DNA of 64,000 nt from Symbiodinium natans (taxonomy: Eukaryota; Sar; Dinophyceae; Suessiales; Symbiodiniaceae), in NCBI GenBank assembly GCA_905221605.1, contig CAJNDS010001402.1, positions 600,501-664,500 of the forward strand, given 5' to 3'. The stretch's first letter is position 1. The number at the start of each line of letters is the position of its first letter. The translations under genes were made by a program, and so were the position numbers. The notes beneath the pieces were generated by a model. That model saw only the letters and a list, made by a program, of their open reading frames with translations, was not told where the DNA came from and made no database searches. Shown one piece after another: positions 24,154-35,095 of this stretch.

Positions 24154-24446
24154 GCTCCCCGACGGATAGATCCCTTAGGCTCAAAACACTTATATGATTA
24201 AGATTATTCTTATTATTATTGCTATTGTTATTAGTGTTTCTATTACGTTACTACTAGTAGTATGAATAATCGTAGCTTTATCATATTATCAACATCATCA
24301 TAAGAAGGCCTTTGGGCCCAAATACCCTAAAACAGGAGTCCTCAGAGCCTTGGGGGATCATGAGGTGGAGTCGGGTGCAGAGGGTGTGGTCCCCCGCCTG
24401 TAAACCCTAAACTCTGTGAACTGCAAAAACCGCCGAAGCCAATGAG

Positions 24447-24499
24447 GCGAAGAGCGCCTGGAGAACTTGGTGAACCTTCTGCTCAGTGAGGGCGTGCAG
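24447..24499 (+). CDS. Acidic-protein exon 4 (EERLENLVNLLLSEGVQ)
   Basis: Acceptor CCAATGAG, then GC-GAA-GAG: a leucine-rich amphipathic helix EERLENLVNLLLSEGVQ. GC donor CAG|GCGGAA, phase 0. Confidence 0.7.
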
Positions 24500-24535
24500 G
24501 CGGAACGACCTGACCCCTAAACCCTAAACCCTAAA

Positions 24536-24620
24536 TTGATGACTTCAACATTCAGGGTTTTTAATGTTAACCCTAAACCCTAAACCCTTGATGACTTCAA
24601 CATTCAGGGTTTTTAATGTT
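24536..24620. repeat. 33-bp direct repeat separated by CCCTAAA units
   Basis: Two identical 33-bp copies (24536-24568 and 24588-24620). Each contains AACATT...AATGTT inverted ends around CAGGGTTTTT. Nineteen bp of telomere-like sequence lies between them. Confidence 0.9.
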
Positions 24621-24956
24621 GGAGGTTCGGGCTTCTAGGGCTCAAGGCTTCCTTACTGGCCTCATAGGCTCGGGTACCCCAAGAAAAGCCCATGACTTAG
24701 ATCAACCCTGTGCAGAACACATACGCTAAAAAGCCTCACCATGCCCTAAATCCAAAAACTCTTCCGTTTCGGGTTACCCAACTTGAAACCCGTCGCATTC
24801 ATCTGCAGGTGGTTCAGGGCTCAGGCCCAATTTGGGGGTCCCTCGCCGCGCTGCAGGGTCTTGGGTAGAGGATCTACCGTTCTAACATTTGAGAGAGCTC
24901 GAAGGCTTGAAGGTTTTCGGGTTTCAGGGCTTGGGATTCCGAACCATACCTGGGAG

Positions 24957-25013
24957 GTACCCCTTCCCGCGGAAGCGACGGAGGAGAAGGAGAAGCTTTC
25001 GCAGGAGGCCATG
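24957..25013 (+). CDS. Acidic-protein exon 5 (PLPAEATEEKEKLSQEAM)
   Basis: Acceptor CCTGGGAG, frame VPLPAEATEEKEKLSQEAM, donor ATG|GTCTCT, phase 0. A longer open frame continues past the donor but loses coding character. Confidence 0.65.
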
Positions 25014-25284
25014 GTCTCTCTTTGCGCGAGCTCGGGCTTCGCTGTGCTTCGTGTTTCGTGTACGAGGCTGCCCAGTCGTGCACTTCTTCTTTCCTCGTTT
25101 CAAGAAATCCGTGCCCTTGTCAAGCCAGGGAACAAAATATGCGCCCAACCCTTGGAGTGCCCAACCCCTGTCCTGGCTTGGGGGGTGGGTGTAGGTGCGG
25201 GGTGTGGGGGGGTGGGTGGGTTTATAGGATTAGGGTATAGGGCCTAGGGCCGAAGCCTTACCCCGAACGTCGCCCTTGTCGCAG

Positions 25285-25311
25285 GAGGTGAAGAAGGTCT
25301 TCAAGGACCAT
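25285..25311 (+). CDS. Acidic-protein exon 6 (EVKKVFKDH)
   Basis: A 27-nt exon: acceptor CTTGTCGCAG, frame EVKKVFKDH, GC donor CAT|GCTCCC, phase 0. Confidence 0.6.
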
Positions 25312-26330
25312 GCTCCCTGCCTGCTCTCAAGCTGATGCCATGCAGTTCTGAGGGCTTATACAGGTTCAGGGTTTGGGCCAAAGCATGCGAAAGGGAGTGA
25401 ACAGGTTTAGGGTTTGGGTCTCATGGTTAGTATAGCATCCGTGAGGGCAGGAGTAGCCGATCACACCCGATCTCCACGCAAGGTCGCTGACACGGAACCG
25501 TGGAATGGTCGAAGCTTCCACAGCAGCCATAGTAGCAGCCTCCACCAGTCATGGTGCACGAAAATTCGCGCGTCAGCATGCCTGCGTCATCATTAAGGGC
25601 ACTTATGAGGTTCAGGCCCTTTCAAAACAGAAAGCGGCCCCCTTGGACCCAGGGCTTTCTGGAAAAAAAGCTTCCTTCTCTGAGGTGCCTGGAGTCCAGA
25701 AGTTCCTCTTCCGGGACCAGTCTCGTCCTGAGCATGCTTGGTGACTTCCGCAAGAGCAAAACCGAACCGCACTGCGCAGGAGCCTTTGCAAGTTGCCTTA
25801 AGATGAGCCCCACCCCCCTGATGTACTCTGTAAAGAAAAAAGTTACCATGAACAACCCTTTCATGTTCACTCGGCCCCGTATACAACACCCCCTAAGCCT
25901 CAGAAAGTGGTCCAGGCCTCTAACCCCTGTACTCGGTATTATAGGTGTTCAGGGGCCCAAGTCGTGGCCCAAGAGCCGCGCCTTACGTAGCAAGGCCGCT
26001 GTGAGTGAACGTCATAGGGTTCCCATTCTTTTCTATTTTGCTATGGGGCGCTCCCACGTCCAGGCCGGGACAGTATTCCCTGAACTTCCTGGCAACGGCC
26101 TACTCTGGCGGTCTCCGGGCCTTCAGTGGTACGGTGCCGGTCTGAGGGGACCCGCAAGCTTTGCTGGGTTGCGCCTCCGTTGCGCGGGCTCCGAAATCCC
26201 ATGTTAGGCTTCCTAAACCTGAAGCCGACCCTGATGAAGTCAAAGCTGTTTCAAGCCCTTCCATCCTCAGCCGACCCCCAATGTGTTTTCGGGTTTGGGG
26301 CTGAATCAATTGAGGATGTGTTTGACTTAG

Positions 26331-26417
26331 GCCATGGAGAACCACTTGAAGTGGCTGATGCGAACGATTGCCGGGTACCCGGAGGCTCCAGGTCTCCCAC
26401 CCTGGGAGTCTGACTGG
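26331..26417 (+). CDS. Acidic-protein exon 7 (AMENHLKWLMRTIAGYPEAP)
   Basis: Acceptor TTTGACTTAG, frame AMENHLKWLMRTIAGYPEAP then GLPPWESDW, donor TGG|GTTTCA, phase 0. Confidence 0.72.
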
Positions 26418-26561
26418 GTTTCATTTCAAAGCTTCGTGTCTTAGAGGAAAGGGCTTCGTAAGGGCTTAGGGGTCTATAGGGATGTTGGGGTTTAGGGGTT
26501 CGGGGCTCAGGGTGTGAGAGGGGGAGCGAGAGTAAGAGAGAAGAAGGAACCCAGGCCCCAG

Positions 26562-26642
26562 AACGACAGCGTTCAGGTCCACTATGGCCACGACAACAAG
26601 CCGGGGGCGGCCCGATACCTCAAAGAGGCCTTCCTGTTCTCG
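26562..26642 (+). CDS. Acidic-protein exon 8 (NDSVQVHYGHDNKPGAARYL)
   Basis: Acceptor AGGCCCCAG, frame NDSVQVHYGHDNKPGAARYL then KEAFLFS. GC donor TCG|GCCCAG, phase 0. A GT alternative exists at 26650. Confidence 0.7.
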
Positions 26643-26984
26643 GCCCAGGGTGCGGGGCACGGTTTCGGGTTCAGGGCTTGGGGTTGCGGGTTTAGGGTTG
26701 TGGGGTTGTGGGGTTAGGGTTTATAGGACTTCTGTTATAGATCAGAATCAGACTTGTGCATGTCAGTGTTCGGCAGCTTGCATGCGAGGTTTCGGGTTTA
26801 TACGGCTCAAGGTTTAATACGGCGCAATGGGTTCTTGCCGGGAGTCTTGGCTCCAACCCTACGAAATCCTATGAATGTGTCAACCCTAAGCGCAATGAGC
26901 CTTTAGCCCCGAAACCCTCTGAGCCCCGAAACTCCGAGAGCCCCTATGGCCCTATGGAAGCCTTCCCCCCCCCGAACCCTTCAG

Positions 26985-27038
26985 GTGGCGGAAGCCTTCC
27001 TCGACTGTCAGGCAGAGGGTGTCGAGGAAGACGAGTTC
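26985..27038 (+). CDS. Acidic-protein exon 9 (VAEAFLDCQAEGVEEDEF)
   Basis: Acceptor AACCCTTCAG, frame VAEAFLDCQAEGVEEDEF, donor TTC|GTATTT, phase 0. Confidence 0.68.
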
Positions 27039-27367
27039 GTATTTGAAAGCATTTCGGGTTAAATTGGGCTAAGTTGGGGTTGCAGTCTGGGTCGAGGGTT
27101 TTTTCTCGATCCAAAACAAAGCAGACCCCAGTTTAGGGCTTATTGGCTTCGACCCTGCACCCTCAGTTTTCACATCGGGACGAGGGCCATTAAGATTCAG
27201 TCGACCTTCTGACGCCCTGAACCGCGTAAGGCTGCGAAGCCTTAAATATTCCAGAAAAAAGCTTAACACACACGCCTAAATTCCCGCCAAAGCCCAAGCT
27301 TTCAAACCATATATCGTCACTAAACGTCCCCAAAAACCCTTCAAGCCTTACACCCTAATTAGACTTC

Positions 27368-27407
27368 TAAACCCTAAACCCCAAACCCCAAACCCTAAAC
27401 CCTAAGA
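27368..27407. repeat. CCCTAAA array
   Basis: About five units including CCCCAAA variants, 20 nt before the exon at 27428. Confidence 0.85.
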
Positions 27408-27427
27408 ATCGGAAGCCCCTTCTACAG

Positions 27428-27524
27428 GCCGTGCAGGCGCGCGTTGTCGAGCGCACCGGCTTGGAGATCCTGGGAGTGCGCACATTTGGCTGCAGAGCTT
27501 TAGGGGCTCCCCGACCCTTCCAAG
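27428..27524 (+). CDS. Acidic-protein exon 10 (AVQARVVERTGLEILGVRTF)
   Basis: Acceptor CCCTTCTACAG (after a CCCTAAA array), frame AVQARVVERTGLEILGVRTF then GCRALGAPRPFQ. Donor AAG|GTGAGG, phase 1. A TTTAGGG array follows 13 nt later. Confidence 0.72.
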
Positions 27525-28116
27525 GTGAGGGTTTAAAGTTTAGGGTTTAGGGTTTAGGGGTTAGGGTTTGGTGATCTTTGGGGGTTTAGGGGGTTCGGGA
27601 GGGTGGGGCGTGCCAGGGTGGTGTGTTTATTACTTGTTCAAGGTTGTGGGTTATCGGGTGGTTCACAGTGCTGTATACTCGCTGTTGCCGCAGTAGTTAC
27701 GAAGACATGCTCCTTCATGGGCATTTGTTGAATGCAAGCCACTGCTGCAACATGGAAGATTGCTGAAGCAACTTGTCTCTGCTAGAAACTGCAGTGGGCC
27801 CTCCGGGCCAATGGCAAGGCAAAGCCTGAAGCATTCAGTCTCAAGCTCGCAGCCAGTGAGCCTCGAAATGATCAACTGGACTCTCAAGGCTTTATAACCC
27901 AAACCTTAGAACCATCAGCCGAACCTGTGACCACGAACCGTAAATTTCCCCTTCCCTGCCTCCCCCCCACCCCCCCCCCCCCCAAGAAAAAACGCGCAAA
28001 CACAGATATTCACGCAAGCATACGCAAGCATGCATATACAAATACATAGAGATAGCGAACCCTCATACCCATGAACTTCGAAGTTTCTCCAAGCTTCGCT
28101 TTCTCGGCACTTTGAG

Positions 28117-28165
28117 GTCAAGATTTCCGTGGCCTGGTGAAGGCGCCTCAGCAGCGAAGTCATGG
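28117..28165 (+). CDS. Acidic-protein exon 11 (GQDFRGLVKAPQQRSHG)
   Basis: Acceptor GCACTTTGAG, phase 1 entry. With the preceding G it reads GQDFRGLVKAPQQRSHG; donor GG|GTTCTG, phase 2. Confidence 0.6.
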
Positions 28166-28715
28166 GTTCTGGGGGATCCTACTGGGGGGGGGGGGGGTTG
28201 AGGGGGTGGGGCGCCCGCTGAAAGCTTCTGGAGCTTTAGGGTTCTCTGGGTTCTTGGGATTTAGGATTTTTGGGGCTTCGGGCCGGGGGGGGCCAGAGTC
28301 TGCCTCCATTCCGGCAGCTGGGCCGAATGAGACGTATTCAACCCCGTCTTGATAGACTTAGTAGGTGTGTCCTTCATGTGAGCACATTCTGTGCATTTTA
28401 CATACTGCATTCGGGAAGGGGGTGGGGGATGCTTAATGCTTAATGCTTAATCTTCGGAGACGCTGGCATGGAGGCTTCATGATCGCCAATACAAAAACTC
28501 ACTCCCGAGCCGACGCGTTACAGCAAAATAAGAAGGTTCAGGGCTTCAATTTTTGTAGCCTCAACCCTGGGCTATAAAGCATAGCAAGAAGCATGCAACA
28601 GTTTCGCAGAGAGCCCCCCAAAAGGAGACCCACCAGGAATAATTCAGGCTCCATAATTTGAATCCACCCTTCCCCCCTCCCCCGCCCGGTCCAAATTTCG
28701 TCCTCTACCCTGCAG

Positions 28716-28781
28716 CTTGAAGGCCCTCATCGGGGACTACAAGGCCAGTTCCCTAGACGCTGCGGCAACGCCATTGGGGAG
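28716..28781 (+). CDS. Acidic-protein exon 12 (LKALIGDYKASSLDAAATPL)
   Basis: Acceptor CTCTACCCTGCAG, phase 2 entry, frame LKALIGDYKASSLDAAATPLG, donor AG|GTTGAT, phase 2. Confidence 0.65.
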
Positions 28782-28959
28782 GTTGATCTGAAGCATGCGC
28801 CTTTTGTCTTTTGTTTTCTCGGCAACAAGTGCACAAAAGAAAACCAACCCCCGCCCCCAGCACTTGTTCTTGTTAGAATGTCCTTGAAGATAGGTACCGC
28901 AGTCCGTCGTACTGAAGCTTACTGAAGCTTGGCAACAGCTCCTGTTTCGGTGGCCTAAG

Positions 28960-29092
28960 CCGAAAGGTCATGGCCATCAAAATGCTGGCGATGGACCACC
29001 TTAGTCGCCACGTTGTCAGTGACGATGGCCCTTGGGCTGCAAAGCCTGGTGTAGAGCGCATGAGCGTGGAAGCCACAGTCGAAAGCAGAAGA
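28960..29092 (+). CDS. Acidic-protein exon 13 (SRKVMAIKMLAMDHLSRHVV)
   Basis: Acceptor GGCCTAAG, phase 2 entry. Frame SRKVMAIKMLAMDHLSRHVV, then SDDGPWAAKPGVERMSVEA. Donor AGA|GTGAGA, phase 0. The frame stays open to TAA at 29126 if not spliced. The long minus-strand frame here is a shadow. Confidence 0.65.
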
Positions 29093-29205
29093 GTGAGAAG
29101 AAGCATCAGAAGAAGTACGGAGTCATAATTATCATTGCAGTCGTTCTCGTGCCTCAAGACTGTCGAACCGGACCGCACTGCCAAGGGAATCCAACCCACT
29201 ATGAG

Positions 29206-29274
29206 AATCGCCTGACCGCCGACCTCGGCAAAGTCCTAGGACTCAACGAGGCCTGGGTGAAGTGCGTTGACTGG
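29206..29274 (+). CDS. Acidic-protein exon 14 (NRLTADLGKVLGLNEAWVKC)
   Basis: Acceptor ACTATGAG, frame NRLTADLGKVLGLNEAWVKC then VDW, donor TGG|GTCGGA, phase 0. The end could be later in the same frame. Confidence 0.55.
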
Positions 29275-30406
29275 GTCGGAACTGAGGTCCAGGGTCAGGC
29301 AAGTATCGCTGCAGTCTTTTGCTCGGAGATGCGTGCTTCGCAATGTTTATGCCGCACACATGACAGTGCACAGGATGTCGCTTCCAACCATCACACTTTT
29401 TCGTATCCTCTGCAACATGTCCCATCAAACGTGCTTTCCCCATGTAGATACTAAGCCTTCGACCCGCAAGTGCGCCCAGTAGCCATGCCAGGACGACATC
29501 CGGCGTGCGGATGCTTGGATTCACATGGGGGTAATCGGAGGGACATCCTCCTGCGAGACTCAGAGTTTCTGGGTGTATAGGAAGCTTGAACCCTGGGCTT
29601 TGCATGGAGCTCTAGGTTACGACCTCTGGCGACCTGATTTCGAACTTTTGAGCACTATACTCTCCGAACAGAGCCGACTCCCAGGTATCAAGGTTTCGGG
29701 GCGCCTAGAGTTGGCAGCTGACTCTGTTGGGGTGGGGGGGGGGGGTGGTCTTTTTTCGTCAAACCCCCTTATCAGAGGAGCTCAAAAAATGGAGCCCTTG
29801 GCTTCGAACACTGGGCCAGCTGTGGAAGCACAGTGAAAGAGTTCGGCAGCTGAGGACTTGGACGAGCACGCCAGAAACAGGCAAAGCCATTCTCTGTGTT
29901 TCGGTGTCGGGTGCTTCAGGCATGGGAATAGCTACGGAATCGTGGGGGGGCAAGGTGTACTGGCTTTACCTACCTTGCTCCAGAAGGACACCACTGTGTG
30001 CGAAACATCTGGGGGGTGTGAAGGGGGAGGGGGGGCTGCTCCAGAACAGAAGCCCTTTATAACAAAGAAACCCTCCACAGTGTCTGAATGAAGGCCAAGC
30101 AAGTGCACCTTTTGCAGCTTGTAGTTGTACCTGGGTTTCAATCAAGCTGCATAGAAAGAACATCGCATCCTCAGTCTATGCCTGCGACGCCAAAGATGTT
30201 AGGCCGACTAAAGTGTGCAACTTGCATGAGGACCCCATGTCCAGTTGGTCTTCTCATACCCTCACCCTCAACCCTCAACCCTCAAACCTTTAATTAATAG
30301 ACTTGGAGCCCATGCACAATGCAAAATCGCCACCTGGCCAGCTCCTGTAGCATGTCGACTCCAGGGTTCAGGGTTTGGATCCAACCGACACGAGCCGGAG
30401 ATCCAG

Positions 30407-30485
30407 GTTCGGCAAGCTCCAGGGCAACAACCGCGACGATGCTGCCAAGCGCTGTCGGCAGCTCTTCGATGTAGAGGCCGGAGGG
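30407..30485 (+). CDS. Candidate exon GKLQGNNRDDAAKRCRQLFD
   Basis: Acceptor AGATCCAG; one frame reads FGKLQGNNRDDAAKRCRQLF then DVEAG. It probably bridges the two blocks of the acidic-protein gene, but phases were not resolved. Confidence 0.5.
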
Positions 30486-31024
30486 GGGCCCCTTTCTTGA
30501 TTGCGGTTACATCCCCTCAGCCTAACATGTTTGGCCGCAGACAAGGGCTGAGTTTGGGGGGCGAGGATGGGCAAAGGGTTTCTCACAGATGTCACGAAGT
30601 TCACAGGTAAAGGTTGAGTGATGGAGGGGGCCGTTGTGTGTGATGATAAAGAGGCTCCATCAGGAATCATCAGGGGATCTATGGCTTTGGATTTGAACCT
30701 TGGCCGGCCCAGGCCATGATCAAGACGTTCTGCAACGAGGCACCGTGCTCTCTTGCAGGAGCATATAGCTTACAAATATCCAGTCTAGCTGAATACCTAC
30801 TCTGAGAGAATATCGAGTGCGGGCTTGAGACGAAAAAGCCCCCAGGGTGGATCCAAAGCTTTGCCCACCCCACACTACCCGCACAGACACCCACGAAAGG
30901 GTGAAGTTCAAATTGACTCCGGAACATTTGCAGATCGGAATCTTGATAGGGTTTAGGGTTCTTCAGGCTTTTGCCCGTAGGTACGAAGGAAATCATGATC
31001 TGGTTGCGGGTCGGGTTGAGGACC

Positions 31025-31520
31025 CAATAATCTCCAGGCGGGGGGCCAACATCATTAGCATCATCGTCAATGGTTCACTCCCCGGGTCATCAGCATCATC
31101 AATCCTGCGCTTCAACTAGAACGTTCAATCCCTAGGCAAGGGCCAACATCATCAGCATCATCGCCCCTGCCGTTCGCCTGAAGAGAGGCCCACACCTCAC
31201 AGTGCCAACATCATCAGTATCATCGCCCCTGCGCTTCACCTGCGAGGGGCCCAATCCACACGCCCTTGCGCTTCGCCTGCGAGGGGCCCAATAGTCAGGC
31301 AGAGGGCCGACATCATCAGCATCATCGCCCCTGCGCTCGCTTGTGAGGGGCCCAATCCCGCCCTTGCGCGTCGCCTGCGAGGGCCAATCCCTGGGCAGAG
31401 GGCAAAATAACTTCAGCATCATCGCCCCTGCACTTCGCCTGCGTGACCGAATCCCCAAGCAGAGGGCCGACATCATCAGCATCATCAGCCTCTGCGCTTC
31501 TCACCATCAGCATCATCGCG
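31025..31520. repeat. Minisatellite (CATCATCAGCATCATCG... units)
   Basis: About eight imperfect units of roughly 45-65 bp sharing GGGCCGACATCATCAGCATCATCG and CCTGCGCTTCGCCTGCGAGG cores. The minus frame repeats DDADDVGPL, which is a by-product. Confidence 0.88.
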
Positions 31521-32239
31521 GCCCAACTTTACAGGATCGTACCCTTATTATCCCTTATTCCCTGCTTGGTTTGAGAAGTGCGCATCCGGTTCCCGGGCAA
31601 CCTATGTTTACTATAGCTTCCATTAGACAGAGCCCCATCTTGGTGGACAGGTATACCTGCAAGCACACCTCCGGCCATTTATAATACAGGCTTTTTCATG
31701 CTTGAGTTGTTCGCGTGGCGGGTTTATAACTAGGCAGGGTTCAGACTGGCTGTGCTCTGGTAGCTGCTGGTTGAGCTTCGATCTGCGCAGGTGAACAGTT
31801 TTAACGCTGAGACGTGCAAAGACTCCCTGCCTGGGCAGCTCGGATGGCGCTGGGGACTACTTCGCATGTGACAAGCTGGAGACAGAAGGGTTAGGATAGC
31901 TGCAGAGATTTGAGGCCGCCTTCGTATGTTGTGTTTTGTTCTTGCCCGTAGTGTTGGAGGACGCCCCTACACGGTGTGGACGTGTGGCCCTATAGATTGT
32001 TGAGCTGGGTTTGGGTGCCTCCTGCTCCAAGGCAGTTCATGACATGGGCTGACGAAAATATGACGCCGATGCCCCAGACCTGAGCCGGGTAGGCTTCGCT
32101 GAAAGCATGAAACCCAGGGCTGGACTATGGCCCCATGGACACAGTAAGCCCTGAATGAATCCCGAGGGCTCATGCTCTCCATGTCTACGTCTTGCTGTTT
32201 CTCATAGTTGGTTGAGAATCTGTGTGTTTCACGCCAGAG

Positions 32240-32303
32240 CCCCCGCAGAGGTTCGCAGCTTTTGTTGCTCGCACCAACCCTGACGAGGTTGTGAAGCACA
32301 TGC
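32240..32303 (+). CDS. Exon PPQRFAAFVARTNPDEVVKH (second block)
   Basis: Acceptor ACGCCAGAG, frame PPQRFAAFVARTNPDEVVKHM. The donor C|GTAAGT is the best consensus donor in the window, phase 1. Confidence 0.7.
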
Positions 32304-32482
32304 GTAAGTAGGCTGTCTTGGACGGTTCGTCGAATCGAAGGTGCAGGGGGTCTTGGAGCCTGGAATGCAGTGTCTCCTGGGCAAACAAGGGAAGCTCTGA
32401 AGGCGTAACATCGACTCGACAGTGCCTCACGAGTTTTACTCCTTCGGAACCGGTATGATCTAATTCTGGCCTAAACATGTAG

Positions 32483-32543
32483 ACCCTGCTTGGCGTGACG
32501 CTGCACCTCAACAAGGGCAAGTATTCCTGCAGAATGAAGGAAG
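32483..32543 (+). CDS. Exon HPAWRDAAPQQGQVFLQNEG (second block)
   Basis: Acceptor AAACATGTAG. Entered in phase 1 it reads HPAWRDAAPQQGQVFLQNEG; donor GAAG|GTGCCC, phase 2. Another open frame exists (TLLGVTLHLNKGK), but only this frame joins both neighbours. Confidence 0.6.
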
Positions 32544-32627
32544 GTGCCCTGTTGCAAAGGTCGAGTCTAGTTGCAACCCAGAACCCAGGGCCCTGTACAC
32601 CCTAAACCCTTAAACCCCTCGCTGCAG

Positions 32628-32679
32628 GCAGAAGCATGCAATTTTTGATGAGGACACCTGCAGCAAAGTAGAGGCCAGA
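32628..32679 (+). CDS. Exon RQKHAIFDEDTCSKVEAR (second block)
   Basis: Acceptor CTCGCTGCAG just after a CCCTAAA-like run. Phase 2 entry gives RQKHAIFDEDTCSKVEAR. GC donor AGA|GCATCA, phase 0. Confidence 0.65.
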
Positions 32680-33041
32680 GCATCAGGAAGTCAGGAAGCG
32701 TTTCATGGGTAGCCATAGTTGCAGAACCTCAGTCAGGGTTATTATTCTCAGGTTGGAAACATGGGCCCTTGCCTTTTGTTCATAGTGATCTGAAGTATGG
32801 GCCTGTGCTTTGTATATAAGGGTTATATGACAAGGGATCCTAATCAAAGGGCCCATACTTGGAACCCTAGAGTTATGCAGGATGCCTTTCTCAGAGGCTT
32901 TCTGCATGACGATATGACCCCCAAAGTTGTGCCTTTGGTTTTTCGGATCTCTTGAGGGCATACATTCCCACATTTGACCTGAAGCAATCCTGAAAGTGCT
33001 TCGGGTCTAGGCCAGTTTAAGGCTTTAAGCCTTCCGAGCAG

Positions 33042-33089
33042 GTAACGGAGATCCTGGCAACCGCTATCTTCGAGGCTCTTGCGGCATTG
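33042..33089 (+). CDS. Exon VTEILATAIFEALAAL (second block)
   Basis: Acceptor TTCCGAGCAG, frame VTEILATAIFEALAAL (amphipathic or hydrophobic helix), donor TTG|GTAGCG, phase 0. Confidence 0.68.
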
Positions 33090-33484
33090 GTAGCGTGAGT
33101 TTCCACGTAGGTCTCGGGGCTTGTTGAACGATCGTTTCAAATTTCGAGATCAACCGGTCCTGTTTGTAGTCTGGGTAACCCGCCACTCACCTAATCCACA
33201 ATACATCCGGCGCTGGGGTGATCTTGGGTTCGGGATTCAAAGCCCAGGAGGCAACCTCGCAAGCCTCATTCTCTTCAAGCATCATAAACCCCTGCACCCT
33301 GCGGCCCTAAGCCCCCGGAGCCTGCGACCTCCGCGGTCGGCTTGCAGATCGGGTGCGCAGCTCCGTGGTGGTTTCTGGATTTTTCTTCGGGAGGGGGGGG
33401 GGGGGGAGTGTGGCATTGTCTTCTGAGGGGTTTACCCTAAGCCAAAACCTGAAGCCTGGGCCCCACTCAGAAAGTTTCTGCCAG

Positions 33485-33556
33485 GTTCTCTTCAACGGGA
33501 AGCCTGCTGCTCCTCAGGGTCACTTGGCCAGCTTCGCAAAAGAATTTGAATCCTAG
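33485..33556 (+). CDS. Terminal exon VLFNGKPAAPQGHLASFAKE..FES-stop
   Basis: Acceptor TTTCTGCCAG, phase 0. It reads VLFNGKPAAPQGHLASFAKE then FES and TAG. It is the best candidate for the 3' end of the acidic-protein gene. Confidence 0.65.
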   Translation, partial: VLFNGKPAAPQGHLASFAKEFES

Positions 33557-34215
33557 AGGCTCTCGTTTAATTGCCCCATATGCTAAGCCCGAACTGAAAG
33601 GACTGTTCTGGCATGTGAAAAAACGCTACAACAGCCCTTTCTGCAAGTTCCCGATCCCTGCTATGAGTTCATCTTGCTCAGAGACTTGCAGTCTTGCAGT
33701 GCCAACGAACCAAAATACGCACACAATACAAATAGAGAAACAAGAAATCCAAAGACTCTGCGAATGGATCTGAGGCAAGGCCTAGGAAGTCCCAATGGCA
33801 CGCAGCGGCCGGGCGTCAACAAACAAAAAGCAAAAGCAGCAAACCAAAACAAAGGATCTGGGTGTCTAGGTGCCAGCAATTGTGTTTTGTTTTTGTTTAG
33901 GTCGTGTTCGTTTTCTATACTTGAAGATTCAGCAACTCCCGAGTCAACACTGACTGCAAGATTGTTTGCGTAGAACCCCAAAACTCTACATACCCTTCAA
34001 GAGGAGGTCAAAATGCCGGCAAGCACAGTAGCAAGTGTCGCACTGCTAACCCCCTGCAACCTTGAACCCTAGACCGGAGCGTTCCGAGAGCACCCGGAAC
34101 ACCGAAACATCTTCCAGAAGGTTCTCGTGTTTGGGGTGCAAGGTTCCGTGTTCCTGCAGCGCAGAAAGAAGCAGAGCCCATGCACGTGCGCCCTTACCTG
34201 TCATCCCTTCAGTGG

Positions 34216-34275
34216 CCCTAAACCCTAAACCCTAAACCCTAAACTCTGAACCCTGAACCCTAAACCTAAACCCTT
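34216..34275. repeat. CCCTAAA array
   Basis: About eight units, the last ones mutated. Confidence 0.85.
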
Positions 34276-34582
34276 CAGTGGCTCTTATCTTTGTGGCAAC
34301 ATCTGAGTTCTGATCCGAGCAGAGAGCGCTGAACGTGGCTGAGGCGAAACCTATCGGGACACTCCTATTTCCGAGCCGCAGCAGCAACCTTTCTGCCCAA
34401 ACGGAAGCAGCTTTTGAGGGGCTCAGTGTTTGGGAGATCGGGGCTGCGGTTTGGGGGAGATGTGGGGTGTTGAGTTTAGGCTTCTTTGCTGCCGTTGCAT
34501 CATCACACCCTAGCACTCCAGAGGTCCCGGATCTCACCCTGCGCAGTTTCCGCTCCCAAGGAGCTCTTCAAAGTCCAGGAGG

Positions 34583-34653
34583 TTCCCCCGACTCCACCGC
34601 CACCGCCACCAAAGGCAAAGGCAAAGGCGTCACACCGGGCGGGATCATCAGGG
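34583..34653 (+). CDS. Candidate proline/lysine-rich exon
   Basis: After GTCCAGGAG one frame gives VPPTPPPPPPKAKAKASHRA; another gives TATATKGKGKGVTPGG. Frame undecided; donor AG|GGTTAG region. Low complexity, no family call. Confidence 0.35.
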
Positions 34654-35095
34654 TTAGTCTAGTAGACTCCGATTTGGGGGGCTTCGTTCGGTCTCCAGGA
34701 AACTTCTCTGGTGGTACTTTGCGCAGCTTTGCGCGACACCTTTTTCAAGGTAACTCCTGGCTTGGATAGGCACCCTTGAAGTTACATGTGCGTGTGTACT
34801 TATGTACACTCATACAAAGCTTTAAGTTGTTGATTTTCTCGTTCCTTCCTTTGATTTGGGCTTAAGAGGTTTATATAGGAATGTTGTTCAGAGGGTTTAG
34901 AGGGCCAACCTAGCTTGATGTTACCTGTCATTCCAGGCAATCAGAGGTGACGATGCATGGCCGTACCAATTGCCACCATCTACCACCGACAGCACCCAGA
35001 CCCGTGCACCCAAAAGACAAACAAAGTGCAACGATCTTCTTCCACCATAACGTACACCCTGAACGTCTCTCTCTCTCTCTCTCTCTGCACTGCAC

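Larger units (their letters stand above)
23243..33556 (+). other. Gene extent: acidic, coil-rich protein of unknown function (20 or more exons)
   Basis: Exons at 23243, 23662, 24078, 24447, 24957, 25285, 26331, 26562, 26985, 27428, 28117, 28716, 28960 and 29206, and a second phase-consistent block at 32240, 32483, 32628, 33042 and 33485 with a stop. Phases agree at each junction inside the two blocks; the link between the blocks (one candidate exon at 30407) is inferred. The protein begins strongly acidic (EEDEVPEEDEEE), continues with charged helices, and ends ..ASFAKEFES. No domain recognised. Seven donors are GC and the rest GT. It lies inside the ZnT9-like giant intron. Confidence 0.6.

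Noticed and set aside
25551-26207. 218-codon open frame on +
   Set aside because: It lies in the intron between two phase-consistent exons (25311 and 26331), has no domain or codon regularity, and no clear start.
28873-29199. 108-codon minus frame with a Leu-rich run
   Set aside because: Antisense of the acidic-protein exon at 28960, which joins its neighbours in phase.
31025-31520. CRISPR-like array
   Set aside because: Units vary in length and have no constant repeat with unique spacers; this is a minisatellite in a eukaryotic intron.
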